Positions 54,974 through 64,000 of a stretch of 64,000 nt of DNA are shown in pieces. Origin of the DNA: Podarcis raffonei (taxonomy: Eukaryota > Chordata > Lepidosauria > Squamata > Lacertidae); contig NC_070619.1 in NCBI RefSeq assembly GCF_027172205.1, positions 5,540,459 to 5,604,458 of the forward strand, given 5' to 3'. Below the pieces are notes generated by a model. It was given only the letters and a program-made list of their open reading frames with translations. It was not told the origin of the DNA and ran no database searches. The translations under genes and the position numbers were made by a program. The number at the start of each line of letters is the position of its first letter. The stretch's first letter is position 1.

Positions 54974-55293
54974 AGCCTAGGACTTGCCGATCAGAAGGTC
55001 GGCGGTTCGAATCCCCGCGACGGGGTGAGCTCCCGTTGCTCAGTCCCTGCTCCTGCAACCTAGCAGTTTGAAAGCACATCAAAGTGCAAGTAGATAAATA
55101 GGTACCGCTCCGGCGGGAAGGTAAACGGCGTTTCCGTGTGCTGCTCTGGTTCGCCAGAAGTGGCTTAGTCATCCTGGCCACATGACCCGGAAGCTGTACG
55201 CCGGCTCCCTCGGCCAGTAAAGCGAGATGAGCGCTGCAACCCCAGAGTCGGCCACGACTAGACCTAATGGTCAGGGGTCCCTTTACCTTTACC
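54974..55293 (+). mobile_element. Sauria SINE, 5'-truncated
   Basis: Sense copy starting at CTAGGACTTGCCGATC, just after the lysyl oxidase stop region. Confidence 0.93.
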
Positions 55294-55484
55294 TTACCCA
55301 GACAGAGAGAATAGAAGAGGAGGGGCTGCTTGAACCACCCACCTTCCCTTTCCCAAGGCAGAAAAAGCACACATTGCACAGAATGGTACCCAATGATAAT
55401 GGTACCCACTAGGTCATTTTCCAGGTCCCAGCTCTACAGTTCTGCGGCTCTAAGAAAACCTCCGATAAAAACCACCAGCATCCT

Positions 55485-55735
55485 CCAGGCGTCAGCAAAC
55501 TTTTTCAGCAGGGGACCAGTTCACTGTCCCTCAGACCTTGTGGGGGGCCGGACTATATTTTTTTGGGGGGGGATGAACAAATTCCTATGCCCCACAAATA
55601 ACCCAGAGATGCATTTTAAATAAAAACACACATTCTACTCATGTAAAAACATGCTGATTACCGGATCGTCCACGGGCCGGATTTAGAAGGTGATTGGGCT
55701 GGATCCGGCCCCCGGGCCTTAATTTACCTACCCAT
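55485..55735. mobile_element. hAT-like non-autonomous element
   Basis: GCGTCAGCAAACTTTTTCAG to CCTTAATTTACCTACCC, inverted relative to the copy at 34229. Confidence 0.65.
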
Positions 55736-56590
55736 GAATTCTAAGCCTTTCCCTGCCATAAATTTGAGGTGCTTGTGTTATTTCAATGGTGCAGCAGGAT
55801 TGATGCCAGCATAGAGAGTGCAGCAGCCGTGTGCCCCAAATAAGTAAACCTGCAACTGCCACGCCACCAGCCATCTAGGGATGGAATTAGAAACTACGCA
55901 ATAGGCACATCTTGGAGCAACGTCCGGGCAGAAGCACAGCTCTCCTTCGAAAGCCACGCTCCTCTGAGCTTTGTGGCGCGGCCTTCCAAGCAAACAACAT
56001 GTACAAAAATTTACCTGTTCGGAAGAAATGTGCATCGATTAGGCGGGGCGGCGTACAAAGATGCATCCGGAGAAATTGTCACTCAAAAGTTTTCAGATTC
56101 CCATGAGGAGTTTGTTTGTTTTCCCCTTCAGTGAAAATTGCAGCAGAAATGTAGAGGACTGGTTTTAAGACTGGAAAAATTAGAAACCTAAGAGAACCAA
56201 AACTGACCGATTCATTCATCCCTAGTGCCAAATGTCCTTGGAACAGCAGAAGGAAGACCTCACATTTTCCTAGCTCGCCTTCATCCCTCCTTTATCCAGC
56301 TTCACAACACTCTGCTTTTTTGCCTCTCCCCCTGGCAAAACGCAAATCTTAAGCTTGATGCAAAGGGGCGAGGGCACTGTCCGTGAGGGGGCTTCTGTGC
56401 AAAGTGCATTGATGGTGCTTTAATACTTAAAAACAACAACTAGGGACTGGAGCCCTGCTTGCTCTTTAGCCAACCCCTCTGACCTTCCCGTTAATCCCAC
56501 TAGAGCTTCGCCTTACTACCCCACGCAACTACAAAACTCGCTTTTCACCTCCCCAGCCCTATCCCTGAACCGTGGCAGACTTTAGGCTTC
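55736..56590. other. Unassigned intergenic DNA
   Basis: Mixed composition; no exon, RNA gene or known repeat recognised. Confidence 0.4.
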
Positions 56591-56597
56591 CAAATTT

Positions 56598-57035
56598 CAG
56601 TCGTTTAGTCATGTCTGACTCTTCGTGACCCCCTGGAACAGAGCACGCCAGGCACTTCTGTCTTCCACTGCCTCCAGCAGTTTGGTCAAACTCATATTAG
56701 TAGCTTCGAGAGCACTATCCAACCATCTCGTCCTCTGTCGTCCCCTTCTCCTTGTGCCCTCCATCTTTCCCAACATCAGGGTCTTTTCCAGGGAGTCTTC
56801 TCTTCTCCTGAGCTGGCCAAAGCTGGAGCCTCAGCTGCAGGATCTGTCCTTCCAGTGAGCACTCAGGGCTGATTTCCTTCAGAATGGATGCGTTTGATCT
56901 TCTTGCAGTCCATGGGACTCTCAAGAGTCTCCTCCAGCACCAGAATTCAAAAGCATCCATTCTTCGGCGATCAGCCTTCTTTATGGTCCAGTTCTCACTT
57001 CCATACATCACTACTGGGAAAACCATAGATCTTAC
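56598..57035 (-). mobile_element. BovB LINE 3' end
   Basis: The minus strand encodes MVFPVVMYGSENWTIKKADR and WCWRRLLRVPWTARRSN. Confidence 0.95.
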
Positions 57036-57039
57036 TATA

Positions 57040-58170
57040 CGGACCTTTCAGTAGAGACACCCAAAAAGTGAAACCCCAGACAGGAGGGTTGTTGCGCTTT
57101 TTTTTTCTTTTGCATAATCTCAACAAAATTGGAAGTTTTTGAGCTACTTTTAAGCAGATTCGCCAAGATCTAGACTGCCGTATTCCCGCGCTGCCCAACC
57201 AGCCAAGTCTCAAGGGGGTTACTTGCCTGAAGGCAGAGTCCGTATCCAGTCCAGTCCTTAGGTCAGAAGTATCTCAGTTCATGTAGTCAGTCGTTCCGGG
57301 GGTCCAGAAAGCCGGGGGTCCAAGGTCGCAAGAAGCAGGAAGCACCAAGGTCCGGCCAGGAACGACGAATGTTGTTTCCAGCAACTGAGTGAAGCCGGAA
57401 ACCCTGCTTAAGAAAGCTGGAGCCAGCTGGTTCACATCAGGAGCAAGAAGGCTGATTGGCAGCAGGTGGAGTCACTCTGCCTTCTCCCCCTTCAGGCTGC
57501 TGTTCAACAGGTGAAGCTGAATCCTGGCAGCCCTGGTTGTACGTCAACAGTGTGAGCAAACACCCGCCTAAATCTGCCTCTGCTCTGAAACCACATCTAT
57601 TTTTCAGCTCCAATTTCCACCCCTCGTTTTGCCTTCGCCGCCCTGTCTATGCTTCCTGCTTTCCTTGGGCGCCCCCTTGCACACGGACCACCACCCCCGG
57701 GCCACCTCTTGCACCACACGTTGCAACTGCAAAGCACCCTCTCACCTTCCACCCAGTTATGGCTAGGGACTGGCTGGGTGATGAGTGGGGGGGGTACTAG
57801 TTGGGGAACCCCCAGGGGAAACCCCAGAGGAGGAGGAGGAAGGCTCAGAGCCCGGTGGGTTGGTGGTGAGGCACCGAGGAGAGGTCAGAGGGGAAAGACA
57901 GGGAGGAGAGATTGGATGCTGAAGGGGCAACAGGATCGAGTGAGCAGGGAGATTCGGTGGCAGGGAGCAGTTCAGACTTGGAGACTGAAGTGGAGGGGGG
58001 ACGGGGAGGAGAAGAGGAATCCCAGGAGGTTGTCTCTCCTACCGCAACAAGCTTTCCTCTCTTCCCCTGCCCGCCCCCTGTCTCCAAGGACGCACGGGCT
58101 GGTGCGTAGAGGTGAACGTAGAGCAGGGGGCCCCAAAGCAGTAGGAGGCTGCTTGGGAGACATCTGGCAG
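57040..58170. other. Unassigned DNA, GC-rich in part
   Basis: 57230-57560 has the look of retroelement non-coding sequence and 57790-58150 is purine-rich. Open frames on both strands lack domain features; nothing can be named. Confidence 0.35.
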
Positions 58171-58174
58171 TGGA

Positions 58175-58860
58175 GTCATAGAATCATAGAATCATAGAGT
58201 TGGAATAGACCACAAGGGCCATCGAGTCCAACCCCCTGCCAAGCAGGAAACACCATCAGAGCACTCCTGACATATGGTTGCCCAGCCTCTGCTTGAAGAC
58301 CTCCAAAGAAGGAGACTCCACCACACTCCTTGGCAGCAAATTCCACTGCCGAACAGCTCTTACTGTCAGGAAGTTCTTCCTAATGTTTAGGTGGAATCTT
58401 CTTTCTTGTAGTTTGGATCCATTGCTCCGTGTCCGCTTCTCTGGAGCAGCAGAAAACAACCTTTCTCCCTCCTCTATGTGACATCCTTTTATATATTTGA
58501 ACATGGCTATCATATCACCCCTTAGCCTCCTCTTCTCCAGGCTAAACATGCCCAGCTCCCTTAGCCGTTCCTCATAAGGCATCGTTTCCAGGCCTTTGAC
58601 CATTTTGGTTGCCCTCCTCTGGACACGTTCCAGTTTGTCAGTGTCCTTCTTGAACTGTGGTGCCCAGAACTGGACACAGTACTCCAGGTGAGGTCTGACC
58701 AGAGCAGAATACAGTGGCACTATTACTTCCCTTGATCTAGATGCTATACTCCTATTGATGCAGCCCAGAATTGCATTGGCTTTTTTAGCTGCCGCGTCAC
58801 ACTGTTGGCTCATGTCAAGTTTGTGGTCAACCAAGACTCCTAGATCCTTTTCACATTAAG
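58175..58860 (-). mobile_element. CR1 LINE 3' end
   Basis: Longest CR1 piece here: a 192-codon open stretch on the minus strand ([20 protein letters not shown] to [13 protein letters not shown]) after the ATCATAGAATCATAGAGTTG tail. Confidence 0.96.
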
Positions 58861-59269
58861 AATCATCTTAATGGAGGTAGAAGGAGGGAACCACCGTTTC
58901 CTGGTGTCAGGATGCTGCCAGCGGCTCGCAGCTGGTTGCTCGGGAATTATGAAGACAAGGATAAGTTTCTTACCATCCTTTTTTAATTCAGTCTTTACAG
59001 AGAGAGGCTATAGAACCCAGCCTCTTGGATAATGGCGTTGTCCCAAGTGAATCTCCACACAAACACACCCCATCTCTCCCACTTCCTCATTCGTCACTTC
59101 TACGGGTGCTGCTATATGCCCTCTGTCTTTGAGCTCTTTGCTCTTCTACTTTCAAGGCTCGCCTGGTTCTGGGAGAGCTTTCTAATGCTTTCTAACGATC
59201 ACGGCAGATGGTGAGAGCAGCCACGAAATTAAGAGACGCCTGCTTCTTGGGAGAAAAGCGGTGACAAAC

Positions 59270-59775
59270 CTAGACAGCATCTCAAAAAGCAGAGGCATCA
59301 CCTTGCCAACAAAGGTCCATCTAGTTCAAGTTACGGTTTTCCCAGTAGTGATGTATGGAAGTGAGAGCTGGACCATAAAGAAGGCTGATCGCCAAAGAAT
59401 GGAAGCTTTTGAATTCTGGTGCTGGAGGAGACTCTTGAGAGTCCCATGGACTGCGAGAAGATCAAACCTCTCCATTCGGAAGGAAATCAGCCCTGAGTGC
59501 TCACTGGAAGGACAGATCCTGAAGCTGAGGCTCCAAGACTTTGGCCACCTCATGAGAGGAGAAGACTCCCTGGAAAAGACCCTGATGTTGGGAAAGATGG
59601 AGGGCGCAAGGAGAAGGGGACGACAGAGGACGAGATGGTGGGACGGTGTTCTCGAAGCTACCAGCATGAGTTTGACCAAACTGCGGAAGGCAGTGGAAGA
59701 CAGGAGTGCCTGAAGTCTCTGATCCATGGGGTCACGAAGAGGCGGACACGACTAATCGACTAAACCACAACAATG
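59270..59775 (+). mobile_element. BovB LINE 3' end
   Basis: Longest BovB copy: LDSISKSRGITLPTKVHLVQ through RRGRQRTRWWDGVLEATSMS; ends GGACACGACTAATCGACTAA. Confidence 0.96.
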
Positions 59776-59779
59776 ACAA

Positions 59780-60250
59780 CATGTCAGCTGGGTGTTGTTT
59801 TTCTGGCTCCCCCATGATTTCCCAGCTTTCCCCCTCGCCTGCCTCTTAGCTGCGACCTTCCTCAAACCCCCATTGTACATCTATCCTGTCTTCCTCTTCC
59901 GCCTCCCTGGAAGGGGCAAGATGGGGGCAGGCGGTCTCCACCATTCCTCTTCTGCCCAGTCCCTGAAACCTGGCAACTGCCCTATAGCGGAAAAACCTGC
60001 TAGAAGTGTGCTGAGCTGTTTTCTTGAACAAAGAATCAGTTGCACTGACAGGATCTGCTTCTTGTGTCTCAACCTGCATCCGAACCCAGCCTTGACAATC
60101 ATGGAGCCATCGTCTGCACCTGTTCTTCAACCCCATTCCCATCCCAACTTGCTCTCTCCATTTTTGCAACAACAACAAAAAACAACCTTCGCACCCCATT
60201 TTCTCCTTGACCCCTCCTTGCTTTTCTCAACTCTCCCTTGAACCCAGATC
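59780..60250. other. Unassigned intergenic DNA
   Basis: Open frames on both strands have no recognisable domain. Confidence 0.35.
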
Positions 60251-60254
60251 ACAA

Positions 60255-60474
60255 CCCATTTCCATTCCTTTCCCCCTCTCCTGTTGCACAGCTACAGTAC
60301 TGTATCTTTAAGCTGAATAGACTCTAAAGAGCCTGGCTGTCAGTTAGCTTGTTCTGTTAGAGAAGGTTAAGTTCATTGATGGATGTTGTACATAAATGGG
60401 TGTTTGCTTGTTAATAAAACGTCTCTTCGAAATTGCTGCACTCAGTCTGAAACTTTATGTTGAAGACCAGACAT
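60255..60474 (+). mobile_element. Possible LTR fossil fragment
   Basis: Short U3/R-like stretch with a GTTAATAAAACGTCTC polyadenylation-like signal. No partner LTR and no coding region. Confidence 0.25.
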
Positions 60475-60842
60475 GGTTGTTGTTGTTTAGTTGCTTAGTC
60501 GTGTCCGCCTCTTTGTGACCCCCTGGACTAGAGCACGCCAGGCACTCCTGTCTTCCACTGCCTCCCGCAGTTTGCTCAAACTCATGCTGGTAGCTTCGAG
60601 AACACTGTCCCACCATCTCGTCCTCTGTCGTCCCCTTCTCCTTGTGCCCTCCATCTTTCCCAACACCAGGGTCTTTTCCAGGGAGTCTTCTCTTCTCATG
60701 AGGTGGCCAAAGTATTGGAGCCTCAGCTTCAGGATCTGTCCTTCCAGTGAGCACTCAGGGCTGATTTCCTTCCGAATGGAGAGGTTTGATCTTCTTGCAG
60801 TCCATGGGACTCTCAAGAGTCTCCTCCAGCACCAGAATTGGT
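60475..60842 (-). mobile_element. BovB LINE 3' end
   Basis: The minus strand encodes FWCWRRLLRVPWTARRSN and EKTLVLGKMEGTRRRGRQR; the tail GTTGTTGTTTAGTTGC is at the left. Confidence 0.95.
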
Positions 60843-61049
60843 ACCAGACATGGTACCAGGAGTGAAATACACCGTGGGAAAGTACCATGAGATAGTTGAG
60901 GGCGCCACATCCTTTATCTCTCTTACATAAGACAGCTGAGGAGTGGAAGAAGAAGTTTAAAACAGACATTTTTTGTCCTTTCAGTGTTTCTCCCTTCTTG
61001 ACGCATTCAAATAAGAGCAGAGGTTTGAGTAAACCAGAGGTGGAAAGAC

Positions 61050-61350
61050 ACCTAGGACTTGCCGATCAGGTCGGTGTTTCGAATCCCCGCGACGGGGTGA
61101 GCTCCCGTTGCTCGGTCCCTGCTCCTGCCAACCTAGCAATTCAAAAGCACGCCAGTGCAAGTAGATAAATAGGTACCACTCCAGCAGGAAGGTAAACGGC
61201 GTTTTTGTGTGCTGCTCTGGTTCACCAGAAGCAGCTTAGTCCTGCTGGAGCTGTACGCCGGCTCCCTCGGCCAGTAAAGTGAGATGAGCGCCGCAACCCC
61301 AGAGTCGGTCACGACTGGACCTAACAGTCAGGGCTTCCTTTACCTTTTAC
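61050..61350 (+). mobile_element. Sauria SINE, 5'-truncated
   Basis: Sense copy from CCTAGGACTTGCCGATC to CTTCCTTTACCTTTTAC. Confidence 0.92.
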
Positions 61351-61377
61351 AGCCCAAACCCTCAGCCTGTCACCTGC

Positions 61378-61920
61378 TGTGTTATGTACTAAGCTTGGAT
61401 GCTACAACAATAGGCAGGTAGGATCGTGGAATGCAACAACTGATTGGCCTGCAGGAGATGACCAATCAGGCTCCAGGAGGGAAGCAGAATCAGCCAATCA
61501 GACGGGACTCATTGTGTAAATACAGTGGTACCTCTGGTTGCGAATGGGATCCATTCCAGAGGCCCGTTCGCAACATGAAAAGAGCACAACCCGCAGCGGC
61601 GCATCTGCGCACACGCGAGTTGCGATTCGCCACTTCTGCACATGACGTCATTTTTGCGCTTCTGTGCATGCTTGAGCGGCGAAACCCCGAAGTAACCCTT
61701 TCCGGTACTTCCGGGTCACCGCGGGACATAACCTGAAAGAACGTAACCTGAAGTGGACGTAACATGAGGTATGACTGTAATGTATATAAAAGCCTGAGGT
61801 TTTTTGGTGGGGGGGAATTCAATCACTGTTTTACAAGCTGCAATAAAGAGCATGAAATCACTGCAGGACTTGGAGTATATTTCATGCTGCCTCAGCGATC
61901 CCCCTTGGTCGTTAATAGAC
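61378..61920 (+). mobile_element. Probable solo-LTR fossil with nested MITE
   Basis: Starts about TGTGTTATG, has CCAATCAG motifs, a TATATAAAAG box at about 61783 and GCAATAAAGAGC at about 61840, in LTR order. A Tigger-like MITE sits between the CCAAT-type motifs and the TATA box. Boundaries approximate; no internal genes recognised. Confidence 0.5.
61523..61777. mobile_element. Tigger-like MITE, divergent subfamily
   Basis: CAGTGGTACCTCTGGTTGCG to AACATGAGGTATGACTG with TA flanks; the interior carries CCGGTACTTCCGG and TGACGTCA motifs. Confidence 0.85.
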
Positions 61921-62490
61921 CAGCCTTCCTGTGCCCTGGGTCGCACTCTTTTCATCAGCCAGGCGTAATCGTGTTTGGTTACTGTCTGGAATGGCAGCCC
62001 ACCACAAACCACAGCTTTTGCAGGTGAAGTTCTCCCAACCAAGAATGGAAAACATTTCCCCTTGGCTGCTCTTCTTCCCTCAGCCCACAGATCCACCCAA
62101 ACCACAGTCGTGGTGGAGAACAGGGCACTTGAACTTCCCCCAAACCTTCTCCTACACCGACCCGAGGGCCAAAACCGCCGTTATGGCAGCCACAAATATG
62201 ACATCTGCCCATCCCAGTGTCCCGGGCTGCAACACACCCCAGAAGTCCCATCTTTTTGTGGTGTGGTGAGCATGCCAGTGGCACACCTGTCTGGACCACC
62301 AATTGCTCACATAAGAACTGCATGTCGGACAGCAGGCATGGAATGTTTGCACATTTCCAGAGGCTGAGGTCACAGCTGCTTCTCCCCTAGAAACCTGGCC
62401 AGATTTCTTTTAACTTGGGAAAGGATGGGAAGCCAAGCATTTAGTTGTTTGGGGTAGGGGGCAAGAGAAGTAATTCCCTCTCATAATTAA
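61921..62490. other. Unassigned DNA next to an LTR-like fossil
   Basis: Relatively open on the plus strand from 61975 to 62367, but no domain was recognised. Could be decayed retroelement sequence. Confidence 0.3.
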
Positions 62491-62501
62491 CTGTCTGCTA
62501 A

Positions 62502-62846
62502 GGGGATGCGGGTGGCACTGTGTTCTAAACCACAGAGCCTAGGGCTTGCCAATCGGAAGGTCGGCGGTTCGAATCCCCGCGACGGGGTGAGCTCCCGTTG
62601 CTCGGTCCCTGCTCCTGCCAACCTAGCAGTTCGAAAGCACGTCAAAGTGCAAGTAGATAAATAGGTACCACTCCAGCGGGAAGGTAAATGGCATTTCCGT
62701 GCGCTGCTCTGGTTTACCACTTGGTCACGCTGGCCACATGACCCGGAAGCTGTACGCCGGCTCCCTCAACCATAAAGTGAGATGAGCGCCGCAACCCCAG
62801 AGTCGGCCGCGACTGGACCTAGCGGTCAGGGGTCCCTTTACCTTTT
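62502..62846 (+). mobile_element. Sauria SINE, subfamily B
   Basis: Sense copy from GGGGATGCGGGTGGCACTG to CCCTTTACC. Confidence 0.94.
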
Positions 62847-62869
62847 TTTAAGAGAAGCAGTTGGGGAGG

Positions 62870-62995
62870 GGGATTGGTAATGGAAAGGCAGAGGGAAGTC
62901 AAAGAATTCTGGAAATGCTAAATGATGAGATGGAAGATTTGTTTGAATTTAAATTGGTTATGTAAAACTTAATAAAAATATATTAAGAAGAAAAA
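62870..62995 (+). mobile_element. L1-type LINE 3' tail
   Basis: GTTATGTAAAACTTAATAAA and an A-rich end. Confidence 0.5.
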
Positions 62996-63404
62996 GATCA
63001 GCCTTGCCTTTGGAACCCGGGTGCTGTCTTTTTCTAAGCCCAAAGGAGGCCTCGCATCCATCTCTCTGCCCTGAAAGTGACTGATCTGCCGCAAGAGAAC
63101 AGAGGGGATTTCAGAGGCTGCCAAGCTTCTAACACCAGCATGAGAGACAAACCGGGACAAGAACTTGCAAAGGGGTGAAAACGCACATGGCGACTATAGG
63201 TGAGACTTGAGACGGTGGTGCAACAAGGTGTGCCTTGCGTCGGGCTTTTGCACAGCTGCCGCTCTGGCCAGGGGCAAGACCTCTCCCACTGGATTCACGC
63301 CAAGGGCAGAGAGCCATTGACATACATTGCACAATTCTGTATTTTCCCCACAGAAACTAAGTTAACGAATATGTTGCTGAGCATTCCACATTGCGTCCAG
63401 GTCA

Positions 63405-64000
63405 ATGCCGGATTTACACATAAGCTAAACAAGCTAGATCTTAGGGCCCCATCAAAAATTTTTAAAGGGAAATAAAACTGGATGTACATTTCCAAAAAAG
63501 GGAAAGGTAAAGGTCCAGTCGTGGCCGACTCTGGGGTTGCAGTGCTCATCTCGCTTTATTGGCTGAGGGAGCCGGCGTGCAGCTTCCGGGTCATGTGGCC
63601 AGCAGGACAAAGCCGCTTCTGGCGAACCAGAGCAGCGTGAGGAAACACCGTTTACCTTCCTGCTGGAGTGGTACCTATTTATCTACTTGCACTTTGACGT
63701 GCTTTTGAACTGCTAGGTTAGCAGGAGCTGGGACCGAGTGACGGGAGCTCACCCCATTGAACTGCCTACCTTCTGATCGGCAAGCCCTAGGCTCTGTGGT
63801 TTAACCCACAGCGCCACCCACATCCCACATTTCCAAAATATAAGATAAAAAAACAAGTAAGATAAAATAAAACCTACATCAACAGTGCTTTGTGTTGTGT
63901 AGGCTGCAATTTGTTATGTGCAAATGGCTTTAGATACCTACAAGGTCCATAAATTACCATACAGCATATATTCAACACACAAAAACAGCGACAATTTGTT
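63405..64000. mobile_element. Foldback hAT-like element, second copy, cut by window end
   Basis: Shares GTGCTTTGTGTTGTGTAGGC, TGTGCAAATGGCTTTAGAT and AAAAACAGCGACAATTTGTT with the element at 27847-29552. Contains a nested SINE. Confidence 0.75.
63501..63826 (-). mobile_element. Sauria SINE with internal deletions
   Basis: Antisense copy flanked by ACATTTCCAAAA, inside the second foldback copy. Confidence 0.93.

Noticed and set aside
57649-58197. 182-codon plus-strand frame
   Set aside because: Low-complexity Gly/Arg-rich composition, overlapped by open frames in other phases, no family likeness.
58256-58834. 192-codon minus-strand frame
   Set aside because: The CR1 reverse-transcriptase end, not a host gene.
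61975-62367. 130-codon open frame next to an LTR-like fossil, considered as viral-gene remnant or host exon
   Set aside because: No motif firm enough to assign; left as unassigned DNA.

Overview
This is a vertebrate nuclear window, almost certainly from a squamate reptile. It is packed with Sauria-type tRNA SINEs (27 copies counted by eye) and 3' ends of BovB, CR1, L2-like and L1 LINEs. It also holds short Tigger/mariner-like and hAT-like elements and long microsatellites. Nothing prokaryotic is present: every real gene is split by GT-AG introns. A lacertid-like lizard is possible from the repeat mix, but that is only an inference.

Three host genes lie in this repeat background. (1) ADMP (anti-dorsalizing morphogenetic protein, a BMP-family ligand): first coding exon on the minus strand at 2493-2778; the rest lies beyond the left edge. 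(2) A complete seven-exon minus-strand gene at 8307-29667, read by phase-consistent splicing as a 330-residue secreted, cysteine-rich protein. I identify it as Pinhead (PNHD). It sits directly upstream of ADMP on the same strand, the arrangement known for admp and pinhead in other chordates. (3) A complete seven-exon plus-strand gene at 41505-54757 encoding a 448-residue LOX-subfamily lysyl oxidase. Its catalytic domain is intact, but its propeptide is unusual and the usual Gly-Asp procollagen C-proteinase site is not conserved. It is divergent from PNHD, with about 11.8 kb between the two start codons. A 5'-truncated processed MAGOH pseudogene lies at about 6945-7382, between ADMP and PNHD.

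Layout: 1-2.5 kb, L1 and unassigned DNA; 2.5-3.2 kb, ADMP exon 1 and promoter; 3.2-8.2 kb, CR1, L2, SINEs and the MAGOH retrocopy; 8.3-29.7 kb, PNHD with introns full of nested repeats, including a solo-LTR-like fossil carrying a 38-bp minisatellite and a foldback DNA element; 29.7-41.3 kb, repeats between PNHD and the lysyl oxidase; 41.3-55 kb, the lysyl oxidase gene; 55-64 kb, repeats and unassigned DNA.

ADMP and Pinhead are both secreted embryonic patterning factors acting on the BMP axis. The lysyl oxidase is an extracellular collagen/elastin crosslinking enzyme and is probably only a neighbour by location. The interesting biology is the compact ADMP-PNHD pair, the linked extra LOX paralog (mammals keep LOX and LOXL1 elsewhere), and the readable order of repeat insertions.
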